From NCBI RefSeq assembly GCF_965227365.1, contig NZ_OZ245754.1, positions 1,364,001 to 1,428,000 of the forward strand: a stretch of 64,000 nucleotides of DNA, written 5' to 3'. Positions 34,107-42,292 of the stretch are shown in pieces. How positions within the stretch are numbered: the first letter of the stretch is position 1; each line of letters begins with the position of its first letter. A program made the position numbers and the translations under genes. The DNA comes from Hwanghaeella sp965227365 (GTDB taxonomy: Bacteria > Pseudomonadota > Alphaproteobacteria > UBA8366 > Aestuariispiraceae). Under the pieces are notes generated by a model. That model saw nothing but the letters and a program-made list of their open reading frames with translations, ran no database searches and was not told the DNA's origin.

Positions 34107-34496
34107 ATGTTTGCCCTTGTGGGAGTTGCCTTTTTCATTGCTGCCTTGGTGCCGACCTATGTGTTGAGCCGCGTCCTGCTGGTCTTCTTCTGGCGGTCGG
34201 ACAGCGGACCTTCGCTGATCGCCGGATGCCATGTCGGCGCGTATCTGTTCTGTGTGCTTGTCGGTGCGATCGGATTTGCTGCCGGCGACGCCGCTGCCGG
34301 CGCGCCGAAGATCATGCTGGCCGTCCTCAGTTTTGCCTTGCCGCAATTCGCCTGGTTGGTGATGGATCTCGTCCGGTTCGAGCAACGCTATGGCAGCCGC
34401 CGCCGGACCCGGGCGCCCGTGCGTGATGTCAGGCATGCCCCAAGCCCGTTGATGCTGCCGCCGCCGAATCATTTCAGCCGCAGCGGCACGCGCTGA
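34107..34496 (+). CDS. Small multi-pass membrane protein of unknown function
   Basis: A 129-residue protein with three hydrophobic segments (ALVGVAFFIAALVPTYVLS, AGCHVGAYLFCVLVGAIGFAA, KIMLAVLSFALPQFAWLVMD) and a basic tail (YGSRRRTRAPVRDVRH). ATG 34107 follows a strong AAGGGGGAC ribosome site. An AT-rich stretch before it (33985-34050) is a likely promoter region. No family is recognised. Confidence 0.7.
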   Translation: MFALVGVAFFIAALVPTYVLSRVLLVFFWRSDSGPSLIAGCHVGAYLFCVLVGAIGFAAGDAAAGAPKIMLAVLSFALPQFAWLVMDLVRFEQRYGSRRRTRAPVRDVRHAPSPLMLPPPNHFSRSGTR

Positions 34497-34515
34497 CCGG
34501 TTTTCTGAGTTCCCG

Positions 34516-34548
34516 CGCCGCTCCCTCGGTGACGGAGCGGGGCTGTTT
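34516..34548 (+). terminator. Rho-independent-type terminator
   Basis: CCGCTCC (34518-34524) and GGAGCGG (34534-34540) pair around a 9-base loop, with further pairing outside, and GGCTGTTTTG follows. It ends the small membrane protein gene. Confidence 0.65.
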
Positions 34549-34646
34549 TGCGACATTCCTACTCCTGTACAGGGCTTGTGGCCCCCCGGTTGGCGGCGCT
34601 AGAACGGGCGAGGTATGTTCCCTCTTCCAATCTGTGGATGATTTCC

Positions 34647-35924
34647 ATGAACGCATCTGACGAACCCCTGTCCTATTACCGGGCCAGCGCCAACGCGCAT
34701 ACCGGCCACCCGGCGCTGCAGGGCGATATCGATGTCGATGTCTGTGTTGTCGGGGCCGGCTATACCGGGCTCTCCGCCGCGCTCGACCTGGCGCTTGCGG
34801 GGTATTCGGTCGCCGTGCTCGAAGCGAATGTGGTCGGTTACGGCGCCTCGGGCCGGAACGGCGGGCAGATCTGCTCCGGCTATTCCAACAGCATGGAAAG
34901 GATCGAGGAACGCATTGGCAAGGAAGATGCCGCCATGGCGTGGCAGATCGTCGACGAGGCGGTGGAGCTGGTCGGCCAACGCGTCGCGGATCACGGCATC
35001 GATTGCGATCTGAAATGGGGCTATATGCATTTGGCGGGCAAACAGCGCCAAGCCGACGATTTGGAGCATATGGCCGAGGAATATACCCGGTTCGGGCATG
35101 ACGATATCCGTCTGCTGGACAAGGCGGCGGTTCGGGAAAAGATCGGTTCGGATGCCTATGTCGGCGGACTTTGGGAAAAGCGCGCGGGCCATGTCCATCC
35201 CTTGAATTATTGCCTTGGCCTGGCCGATGCCGCGGTGAAGGCGGGGGCGAAGATTTTCGAGAATTCGCCGGTTATCTCCGTCGATACCGGCGATGCGCCG
35301 AAGGCTCATACGGCGAACGGGACCGTCTCGGCGAAGTTCATGGTCCTCGGCGGCAATGCCTATCTGCGGGATACGGTTCCTTTCCTGTATCGCCGCCTGA
35401 TGCCGGTTCAAAGCTATATCCTGGCGACGGAACCGTTGAGCGAGAACATGGCGAAATCGCTGCTGCCGGGGGACGAGGCGGTCGCGGACTGCAACTTCAT
35501 CGTCAACTACTTCCGACTCAGCGGCGACCGCCGCATGCTGTTCGGCGGCAGGGCCAGTTATTCGACGCTGCAGCCTTCCGATCTGTTTTCCTTCATGAAA
35601 CCGCGGATGACCGCCGTCTTCCCGCAACTGGGCGATGCGAAGTTGGATTACTGCTGGGGCGGCTATATCGGCATTACCGTCGACCGGATGCCGCATTTCG
35701 GCCGCCTGGGGCCGTCGACCTATTTCGCCCAGGGTTTCTCCGGCCACGGCCTGTCGCTCAGCGGCATGGCCGGGCGCCTGATGGCGGAGGCGATCAAGGG
35801 CCAGTCGGAACGGTTCGACGTGATGGCAAAGTTCAAACACCCAATCTTCCCGGGCGGCCGGTTCCGCACCCCCGCCCTGGTTTTGGCCATGGTCTATTAC
35901 CGGCTGAAGGACATGCTTCCCTGA
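34647..35924 (+). CDS. PuuB-like gamma-glutamylputrescine oxidase (FAD)
   Basis: A 425-residue DAO-family flavoprotein. CVVGAGYTGLSAALDLALAG binds FAD and VGYGASGRNGGQICSGYSNS is a strong PuuB-type signature. The middle has HPLNYCLGLADAAVKAGAKI and the C-terminal FAD site reads GRLGPSTYFAQGFSGHGLSL. It probably oxidises gamma-glutamyl-polyamines made by the GS-like ligases. ATG 34647 is chosen; ATG 34638 (MISMNAS) is possible. It lies after a terminator and is transcribed singly with a DMT-type transporter behind it. Confidence 0.85.
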   Translation: MNASDEPLSYYRASANAHTGHPALQGDIDVDVCVVGAGYTGLSAALDLALAGYSVAVLEANVVGYGASGRNGGQICSGYSNSMERIEERIGKEDAAMAWQIVDEAVELVGQRVADHGIDCDLKWGYMHLAGKQRQADDLEHMAEEYTRFGHDDIRLLDKAAVREKIGSDAYVGGLWEKRAGHVHPLNYCLGLADAAVKAGAKIFENSPVISVDTGDAPKAHTANGTVSAKFMVLGGNAYLRDTVPFLYRRLMPVQSYILATEPLSENMAKSLLPGDEAVADCNFIVNYFRLSGDRRMLFGGRASYSTLQPSDLFSFMKPRMTAVFPQLGDAKLDYCWGGYIGITVDRMPHFGRLGPSTYFAQGFSGHGLSLSGMAGRLMAEAIKGQSERFDVMAKFKHPIFPGGRFRTPALVLAMVYYRLKDMLP

Positions 35925-36035
35925 TCCGAGGGGCGGGGGGCCGACCGAAGGACCCGCGCCGCAAGTTCCGGGTGTCGCGACGCACACATACGGCGTAAGC
36001 CGGCCCTCGGTTTCGCGATTGTTGAGGTTGTTTCC

Positions 36036-36986
36036 ATGTCGTCCCATCCGATGCCCACGTATCCCATGTCCGCCGGTGTCTGGGGCTTGATCGTCCTGCT
36101 GTCCCTGATCTGGGGCGGGTCCTTTTTTCTGACCGAGATCGCCCTGACCGGCATGGGCCCCCTGACATTGGTGACGGGGCGTGTCGGCATCGCTGCGCTG
36201 GTCCTGTGGGCGGTGATTGCTATCCGCGGAGAGGCCGTGCCGCGGTTCGGCTGGATCTGGCTGGCGCTGCTCGCCATGGGGGCGATGAACAATGTCATTC
36301 CCTTCAGCCTGATCAGCTGGGGCCAAACCCGGATAGACAGCGGTGTCGCGTCGATCCTGAACGCCACCACGCCGCTCTTCGCCGTGCTGGTCGCCCATGT
36401 CCTGACTTCGGATGAGAAACTGACCCTGCCGCGCTTTACCGGCGTGTTGTGCGGCGTGATCGGTGTCGCGGTACTGATTGGTCCAAGCGCCATTGCCGGC
36501 CTGACGCAAACCGGTGACGGTGCGCTGTTAGGGCAATGCGCCGGATTGGCTGCGTCGCTGAGTTATGCCTTCGCGGGCATCTTCGGTCGGCGGCTGCGCG
36601 GATTGTCCCCGATGGTCGCCGCCACGGGCATGCTGACCGGCAGCACGATCATGATGCTGCCGATCTCGATGATCGTGGAACAGCCGCAAGCCGCGCCGCT
36701 GCCGGATACCGGTCCGGTCGTTGCGGTTGCCGGCATGGCATTGCTCTGCACGGCTTTCGCCTATCTTCTCTATTTCCGCATTCTGGCCCGGGCCGGGGCC
36801 ACCAATCTGCTGTTGGTGACCCTGCTGGTGCCGGTCAGCGCGATCATCCTTGGCGCGGTCTTCCTGCACGAAGTGATCACGGCGAACGCCCTGGCCGGGA
36901 TAGGGTTGATCGGCCTTGGCCTGCTGGCCGTGGACGGCCGGGTCTTCCGGGTCTTCTACAAGCCCAGCACTTCCTCCGGCGCGTGA
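36036..36986 (+). CDS. EamA/DMT-family transporter
   Basis: A 316-residue membrane protein with about ten hydrophobic helices in two related halves. WGLIVLLSLIWGGSFFLTEI is typical of EamA, and ALLYFRILARAGATNLLLVT closes the second half. The substrate is unknown; exporters of amino acids or amines are common in this family, which would suit the neighbours. Its last 31 bases overlap the end of the converging alanine dehydrogenase gene. Confidence 0.88.
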   Translation: MSSHPMPTYPMSAGVWGLIVLLSLIWGGSFFLTEIALTGMGPLTLVTGRVGIAALVLWAVIAIRGEAVPRFGWIWLALLAMGAMNNVIPFSLISWGQTRIDSGVASILNATTPLFAVLVAHVLTSDEKLTLPRFTGVLCGVIGVAVLIGPSAIAGLTQTGDGALLGQCAGLAASLSYAFAGIFGRRLRGLSPMVAATGMLTGSTIMMLPISMIVEQPQAAPLPDTGPVVAVAGMALLCTAFAYLLYFRILARAGATNLLLVTLLVPVSAIILGAVFLHEVITANALAGIGLIGLGLLAVDGRVFRVFYKPSTSSGA

Positions 36987-38074
36987 TAATCCATGCCGAA
37001 CTCGTCGGCCACGGCCTTATAGGTGCACTGCCCCTTGTGAATGTTCAGCCCGGCGCGCAGATGCGCGTCCTTGCCCAATGCCGCGCGGTAGCCTTCATTC
37101 GCCAGTTTCAAGGTGAAGGGAAGGGTGGCGTTGTTTAGGGCGAAGGTGGATGTCCGCGCCACGGCGCCCGGCATGTTGGTGACGCAATAATGGACCACGT
37201 CGTCTTCCACATAGGTCGGTTCGGAATGGCTGGTCGGGCGTGAGGTCTCGAAGCACCCGCCCTGGTCGATGGCGATATCGACCATGACCGATCCGGGGCG
37301 CATAGCCTTCACCATTTCCTTGGTCACCAGTTTCGGCGCTGCCGCTCCGGGAACCAGCACGGCGCCGATCACCAGGTCGGCATTCGTCACATGCTGCTCG
37401 ATCGCGTCGACGGTCGAATAGATGGTGTTCAGTGTCGGCCCGAAGATCGTATCGAGTTCCATCAGGCGGTCCAGCGACCGGTCGATCACCGTCACGCGCG
37501 CTTCCATGCCCATGGCCATGCGCGCGGCATTGGTGCCCGAGACGCCGCCGCCGATAACGACCACATCCGCCGCCTGGACGCCCGCGACACCGCCCAGCAG
37601 CACGCCGCGTCCGCCTTGTTCCTTTTCCAGGTAATGGGCGCCGACCTGGACGCTCATCCGCCCGGCCACCTCGCTCATCGGTGCCAGCAGGGGGAGGCGG
37701 CCGCGCGCGTCGGTCACGGTTTCATAGGCGATGGCGATACAGCCATTGTCCATCAATCCGCGGGTCTGCGCCTCGTCGGCGGCAAGATGCAGATAGGTGA
37801 ACAGAACCTGTCCCTCCCGCAGCAGCGCGATTTCGGACGGCTGCGGTTCCTTGACCTTCACGATCATGTCGGCTGTTTCGAAGACCGAGGCCGCGTCCGG
37901 CAGAATCTTCGCGCCGGCCTTCATATAGTCCTCGTCCCAGACGCCTATGCCGGCGCCGGCCGCGGTTTCGACAAAGACCTCATGGCCATGATGGACCAGT
38001 TCCCGGACACTCGACGGCACCAGGCCGACCCGGTATTCGTGGATCTTGATTTCTTTTGGAACGCCCACCCGCAT
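36956..38074 (-). CDS. ald: Alanine dehydrogenase
   Basis: A 372-residue NAD enzyme that interconverts alanine with pyruvate and ammonia. MRVGVPKEIKIHEYRVGLVP opens it, KVKEPQPSEIALLR holds the active-site Lys, and YLHLAAD holds the His. The nucleotide site reads VVVIGGGVSGTNAARMAMGM. The length is normal for the family. ATG 38074 has GGGAGA upstream. It would recycle alanine formed when the aminotransferase uses pyruvate as acceptor. It converges with the DMT transporter gene (31-bp overlap). Confidence 0.95.
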   Translation of the reverse strand: MRVGVPKEIKIHEYRVGLVPSSVRELVHHGHEVFVETAAGAGIGVWDEDYMKAGAKILPDAASVFETADMIVKVKEPQPSEIALLREGQVLFTYLHLAADEAQTRGLMDNGCIAIAYETVTDARGRLPLLAPMSEVAGRMSVQVGAHYLEKEQGGRGVLLGGVAGVQAADVVVIGGGVSGTNAARMAMGMEARVTVIDRSLDRLMELDTIFGPTLNTIYSTVDAIEQHVTNADLVIGAVLVPGAAAPKLVTKEMVKAMRPGSVMVDIAIDQGGCFETSRPTSHSEPTYVEDDVVHYCVTNMPGAVARTSTFALNNATLPFTLKLANEGYRAALGKDAHLRAGLNIHKGQCTYKAVADEFGMDYHAPEEVLGL

Positions 38075-38222
38075 GGTTTTTCTCCCGCTATTTTATGTGC
38101 GATTTAGGGAGAGGATATCAGGTCCATGGCGTTTTCCAATTGGCAGTTGACCGGCGCGGCGCGGGGTTGAAAGCTGTCGCCGGCGGGCGCGCCTCGGCGT
38201 GTTCCGGCACTGCGCGACATTT

Positions 38223-38241
38223 ATCTATTTTAATCTATTTT
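38223..38241. repeat. Tandem 10-bp repeat before the agmatinase gene
   Basis: ATCTATTTTA then ATCTATTTTC occur back to back about 14 bp before the agmatinase start. Two sites on one helix face at this spacing could form a regulator site, or an AT-rich promoter element. Confidence 0.35.
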
Positions 38242-38254
38242 CGAGGGACGGGAC

Positions 38255-39217
38255 ATGACGGGTTCGAGTGAGCAAAAGGGCGACCAGGGTTTCCGCAAGG
38301 CGGATCCGTACGGCCGGTGGCGGGAGTCGACCTATTCGGGCGCGCTCTCCTTCCTGCGCCGTCCCTATACCAGGGAACTGGACGGTATCGATGTCGCGGT
38401 GACCGGTATCCCCTTCGATCTTGCAACGACCTATCGGCCGGGCGCGCGGTTGGGGCCGCGCGGGGTGCGTGCGGGCAGCGTACAGTTGTCGGAACTGAAC
38501 GCCTTTCCCTTCAACTTCGACCCGTTCGAGCATCTCGCCGTCGTCGATTATGGCGATTGTTATCTGGAGGTCGGATATCCGGAGAAGATGCCGCCGATCA
38601 TCACCGCGCATATCCGGGAAATCCTGGATGGCGGGGCCAAGCCGCTTTCCATCGGTGGAGACCATTTCATCACCCTACCGATCCTGGAGGCGATCGCGGA
38701 AAAGCATGGTCCCGTCGGTCTCGTCCATTTCGATGCGCATCCCGACACCTGGGACGACGACGGCAGCGAATTGAATCACGGCACGATGTTCACGCGCGCC
38801 GTCGCCAAGGGCTTGGTCGATCCGGCCCGGTCGGTGCAGATCGGTATCCGCACGATCACCGATGACGACCGGGGCATCACGATCCTGGACGCCCCCTTCG
38901 TGCACAACAATGGACCGGCGACGGTGATCGAGCGGACTTTGGAAATCGTCGGGTCGGGGAAGGCCTATCTGACCTTCGATATCGATTGCTTGGACCCGGC
39001 TTTCGCGCCTGGTACCGGTACCCCGGTTGCCGGGGGATTGAGCAGCGCGCAGGCGCTGGAAATCGTCCGGGGCCTGGGTTCAATCGACTGGACCGGGATG
39101 GATATTGTGGAGGTCGCGCCGCCTTATGACCATGCGGAGATCACCTCCATCGCGGCGGCGACCATCGCGCATGACTGGATTTGCCTGGAAGCCCTCCGGA
39201 AGAAGGCGGAAGCGTAA
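38255..39217 (+). CDS. speB: Agmatinase / ureohydrolase
   Basis: A 320-residue binuclear-manganese hydrolase of the arginase fold. The metal-binding motifs are intact: SIGGDHFITLP, VHFDAHPDTWDD and TFDIDCLDPAFAPGTGTPVA. It probably converts agmatine to putrescine and urea and so feeds the putrescine-using genes nearby; guanidino-acid hydrolases of the same fold are an alternative. ATG 38255 follows CGAGGGACGGG. It is divergent from alanine dehydrogenase across 180 bp. Confidence 0.88.
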   Translation: MTGSSEQKGDQGFRKADPYGRWRESTYSGALSFLRRPYTRELDGIDVAVTGIPFDLATTYRPGARLGPRGVRAGSVQLSELNAFPFNFDPFEHLAVVDYGDCYLEVGYPEKMPPIITAHIREILDGGAKPLSIGGDHFITLPILEAIAEKHGPVGLVHFDAHPDTWDDDGSELNHGTMFTRAVAKGLVDPARSVQIGIRTITDDDRGITILDAPFVHNNGPATVIERTLEIVGSGKAYLTFDIDCLDPAFAPGTGTPVAGGLSSAQALEIVRGLGSIDWTGMDIVEVAPPYDHAEITSIAAATIAHDWICLEALRKKAEA

Positions 39218-39220
39218 GGA

Positions 39221-39790
39221 TCAACCGGTCCAGACGGCGGTGAACGCCTCGTGCCCGGGGCGTTCCTTCACCGGGCTCGTCCCGTCCGGCGTGCCCATAT
39301 AGATGAAGGTCACGATGGCGTCCTTGCGGCTGAGGCCCAGCGCGTTCTTAACGTGATCGTCATAAGCCGGCCAGCCGCTCAACATGATCGCTCCGTAACC
39401 CTTGGCATGGGCGGCGGTGATGACATTCTGCGCGGCGCAGGCGGCGGCGACCACCTGTTCAACCGGCGGCACCTTGGGGTGGTTTTCGGTGATCTCGGCG
39501 CAGACGGCGATGATCATCGGCGACCGCAAGGGCTTCGTGCGGATCGAGTCCAGGGCAGCCTTGTCGGAATTCGGTTCGCGCAGGATCAGGGCTTCGGCGA
39601 AAACATCCCCCAGCCGTGCGCGGGCATCCCCTTCGATGATCTTGAAGCGCCAGGGCCTCAACGCGCCATGGTCCGGTGCGGTCATCCCAGCTTGCAGAAT
39701 TTCCGCCAGATCCTCACCGCTGGGGACGGGGTCCTTCAGCGTCACGGCGCGGGCGGATTGGCGGGAAAGAATGGCTTCAAGCGCGTTCAT
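39221..39790 (-). CDS. Nitroreductase-family flavoprotein
   Basis: A 189-residue FMN enzyme of the small nitroreductase group (YdjA-like). The start RQSARAVTLKDPVPSGEDLA gives the FMN-binding SR motif, with TAPDHGALRPWRFKIIEGDA next and AKGYGAIMLSGWPAYDDHVK later. It should reduce nitro or quinone compounds with NAD(P)H; no substrate is indicated. Its stop lies 3 bp from the agmatinase stop, so the two genes converge with almost no spacer. Confidence 0.85.
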   Translation of the reverse strand: MNALEAILSRQSARAVTLKDPVPSGEDLAEILQAGMTAPDHGALRPWRFKIIEGDARARLGDVFAEALILREPNSDKAALDSIRTKPLRSPMIIAVCAEITENHPKVPPVEQVVAAACAAQNVITAAHAKGYGAIMLSGWPAYDDHVKNALGLSRKDAIVTFIYMGTPDGTSPVKERPGHEAFTAVWTG

Positions 39791-39909
39791 GGATCATCAC
39801 CGTTTGAATGGCAGTCAAAAATAATCCGGTCTCGTACCCGACCGGCTGACAGGGATATAGGGGTAAAACGTCGACTGTGCCAGTGACGGGGCCAATTCCG
39901 GGTTGCAAC

Positions 39910-40629
39910 CTAATGCCGGGGAAGCCGCTTCTCCAGCATCGGCATCAACAGAAAGCCCAGGATGAACCCGCCAAGGTGGGATTCCCATGCGATGCGGCCT
40001 TCCACCCCGAAAAGCGCGCCGGGCAATATGCCGACCACGACGGTCAAGCCGATCCAGACCAGGATGAAGACCGCGGCATTGCGGGGATCGTGGAAGGGGC
40101 GCGGCGGCGGCAGCCGGTCGGGACGCGGTTTCAGCGCCACCGCGGCGACCGCGCCCACCATGCCGGACACGGCCCCGGAGGCACCGATCACCACCGCGGT
40201 CGAATCCGAATTCATGAACTGCAGGGTTAATACGCCGGCGATCGCCGTCAGCGCATAGAGCAGAAGGAATTTCAACTCGCCCATGCGGCGCGCCACGACC
40301 GTGCCGAAGGCCATGAAGAAGGCCATGTTCATGAAAAGATGCATGAAATCGGCATGCAGCAGGGTGTACCCGATCGGCGAAATGATCGCCGGGATGGGGT
40401 CATGCGCGAAGGCGCCTTCGACCGTATAGCGGGCCGGTACGTAGGCGAAGGTCCTGAACAGCCACTCCTGGGCCGGATAGGACAAAAACATGCGGCCGAC
40501 ATGTACCAGGACATTGGCGGCGATCACCCAGCTCACGATCGGGGGCAGGTTGAACATGGGCGGGCCGGACGGTCGTCGGCCGTTCGGTTCGGCAGGGGGA
40601 ATTGGGGATCGGTAAGAAGGGTCGGTCAT
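39910..40629 (-). CDS. Rhomboid-family intramembrane serine protease
   Basis: A 239-residue membrane protein with about six helices. The catalytic Ser is in VIGASGAVSGMVGA and the catalytic His in WESHLGGFILGF. The conserved loop histidine and Asn are in HADFMHLFMNMAFFMAFG. A proline-rich cytoplasmic start (PIPPAEPNGRRPSG) precedes the first helix. Substrates are unknown. Confidence 0.92.
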   Translation of the reverse strand: MTDPSYRSPIPPAEPNGRRPSGPPMFNLPPIVSWVIAANVLVHVGRMFLSYPAQEWLFRTFAYVPARYTVEGAFAHDPIPAIISPIGYTLLHADFMHLFMNMAFFMAFGTVVARRMGELKFLLLYALTAIAGVLTLQFMNSDSTAVVIGASGAVSGMVGAVAAVALKPRPDRLPPPRPFHDPRNAAVFILVWIGLTVVVGILPGALFGVEGRIAWESHLGGFILGFLLMPMLEKRLPRH

Positions 40630-40654
40630 CTAAATCTTTCGGTTCCGGCCCTGC

Positions 40655-41212
40655 TCATTTGGCCTCTGCCGCCAAAGCCTGCAAGGCCTGGCCGTCCAAT
40701 TCCAGGATTCGCGCGTCCTCGTCACGGGCGCCGAGCGAGGCGAAAAAGGCGCGCGCTTGAGTATTGTCGCTCATCACCCCCCACCATAATGACGCCATTC
40801 CCGATTCGACGGTTTTCGCCGCGACGGCGCTGAACAGCTTGCGCCCGACACCGTGCCGGCGTTCGCCGGGCATGACGAACAAATCCGTCAGCCAGATGCC
40901 GCGACGGGCCAGGTCGGAGTTGAACATCCAATGGTACAGGGCATAGCCCGCCGGATGGCCTTCCCGCTCGGCGATCAGGAAGTGGCAGACCCGGTCTTCC
41001 GAGAAGGCTTCGCCATGGATCAGTTCGGCGGTATAGAGCGTGGCCGATTTCCCATGCGCGACATTCAAGGCATTGGCCATGTCGGCCAGGGCTTGCGCGT
41101 CCTGTTCCTCCGCCGGGCGGACGGTGATCGCGATGCCATCGGTCGGCGTGTTTGACGGGCTGCCTGTTTGCACGTCCGCCGGGGCGTCGGGTCTGGAGAC
41201 GGGACTAATCAA
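40655..41212 (-). CDS. GNAT-family N-acetyltransferase
   Basis: A 185-residue protein whose core begins ITVRPAEEQDAQALADMAN. The acetyl-CoA site is FVMPGERRHGVGRKLFSAVA, a good Q/RxxGxG/A match, and SLWWGVMSDNTQARAFFASL follows. It starts at TTG 41212, supported by AAGGA 6 bases upstream, and has a 27-residue low-complexity start. The substrate is unknown. Confidence 0.85.
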   Translation of the reverse strand: MISPVSRPDAPADVQTGSPSNTPTDGIAITVRPAEEQDAQALADMANALNVAHGKSATLYTAELIHGEAFSEDRVCHFLIAEREGHPAGYALYHWMFNSDLARRGIWLTDLFVMPGERRHGVGRKLFSAVAAKTVESGMASLWWGVMSDNTQARAFFASLGARDEDARILELDGQALQALAAEAK

Positions 41213-41271
41213 GGCGCGTCCTTGGTGAAGTCTGATTTCGAGAGCCGCGGAGTCTATGTCCGGGCGCCCTG

Positions 41272-41325
41272 GATGCCAAGTTCGCGCGGGATGCCAAGTT
41301 CACGCCGGATGCCAAGTTCACGCGG
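41272..41325. repeat. Three tandem copies of an 18-bp unit
   Basis: GATGCCAAGTTCRCGCSG occurs three times in a row with only two variable bases, in the gap between the GNAT gene and the SDR gene. If read, it would encode a DAKF(A/T) repeat, but no protein gene is supported there. Confidence 0.8.
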
Positions 41326-41435
41326 TTTGTCTGCGCCGCGCAACAAGCAGTGTTGATGTCAGCGGCGTTGTCGCCCCCCAAACACCGTGCCAATCTTCCC
41401 GCCAACAAGGTTAAAATCGTTTGGGAGGAAAACCG

Positions 41436-42251
41436 ATGGCGGATCGTTTGTCGGGCAAGGTGGCGTTGATCGTGGGGGCCGGTTCCTCGGGACCGGGCTG
41501 GGGCAACGGTAAGGCGACGGCGGCCCTCTTCGCCCGCGAAGGGGCCAAGGTCATGTGCGTCGACCGCAATGCGGATGCGGCGGCGGAAACCGTCTCCATT
41601 ATCGAAGCCGAGGGCGGCGAGGCGAAGATGTTCCAGGCGGACGTCACCTCGCAGGACGACATCAAGGCCATGGTGGATGCCACCATGCAGGCCTGGGGCC
41701 GGATCGATATCCTGGACAACAATGTCGGGATCGCGGAGACCGGCGGCGTGGTCGAAACGACCGAGGAACAGTGGGACTTCGTCCATGCGGTGAATTTGAA
41801 GTCGGCCTTCCTGTCGATGAAACACGTCATCCCGATCATGGTCGACCAGGGCGGCGGGTCGATCATCAACATCTCTTCCATCGCGGGCATCGCCTATACG
41901 GGCGTTCCCTATTGCACCTATTACTCGACCAAGGCGGCGATGAATCATCTGACGCGGACGACGGCCCGGCAATATGCCAAGGACCATGTGCGCGTGAACG
42001 CCGTCCTTCCGGGCTTGATGAAGACGCCGATGGTGGCGGCCGCCACGGGGCTTGTTTCCCAATATGGGGAAGGGGATGTGGAGGCGACCTGGGCCGCACG
42101 CGACGCGCAGTGCCCGATGGGCCATATGGGCGATGCCTGGGACGTCGCCTATGCCGCGCTTTTCCTGGCCTCTGACGAATCGAAATACGTCACCGGGCTG
42201 GAGATGGTCGTCGATGGCGGCATCACGCTCGGCTATACCAGCGGGCAATAG
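41436..42251 (+). CDS. Short-chain dehydrogenase/reductase
   Basis: A 271-residue classical SDR. The NAD(P) glycine motif is VALIVGAGSSGPGWGNGKAT, with NNVGIAETGG replacing the usual NNAG. The catalytic Ser is in IINISSIAGI and Tyr-Lys in YYSTKAAMNH. It begins at ATG 41436 with GGGAGGA upstream and is 41 bp before the acyl-CoA synthetase gene, with which it may act. The substrate is unknown. Confidence 0.9.
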   Translation: MADRLSGKVALIVGAGSSGPGWGNGKATAALFAREGAKVMCVDRNADAAAETVSIIEAEGGEAKMFQADVTSQDDIKAMVDATMQAWGRIDILDNNVGIAETGGVVETTEEQWDFVHAVNLKSAFLSMKHVIPIMVDQGGGSIINISSIAGIAYTGVPYCTYYSTKAAMNHLTRTTARQYAKDHVRVNAVLPGLMKTPMVAAATGLVSQYGEGDVEATWAARDAQCPMGHMGDAWDVAYAALFLASDESKYVTGLEMVVDGGITLGYTSGQ

Positions 42252-42292
42252 AAACACGGAACTGGGATTTTTTAGGACAAGGTATCGGTGCC

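Noticed and set aside
34599..36509. 636-codon minus-strand frame
   Set aside because: Antisense to PuuB-like and DMT genes, both of which show clear family motifs.
41272..41325. CRISPR-like array
   Set aside because: Units are 18 bp, head to tail with no spacers, and there are no cas genes in the window.
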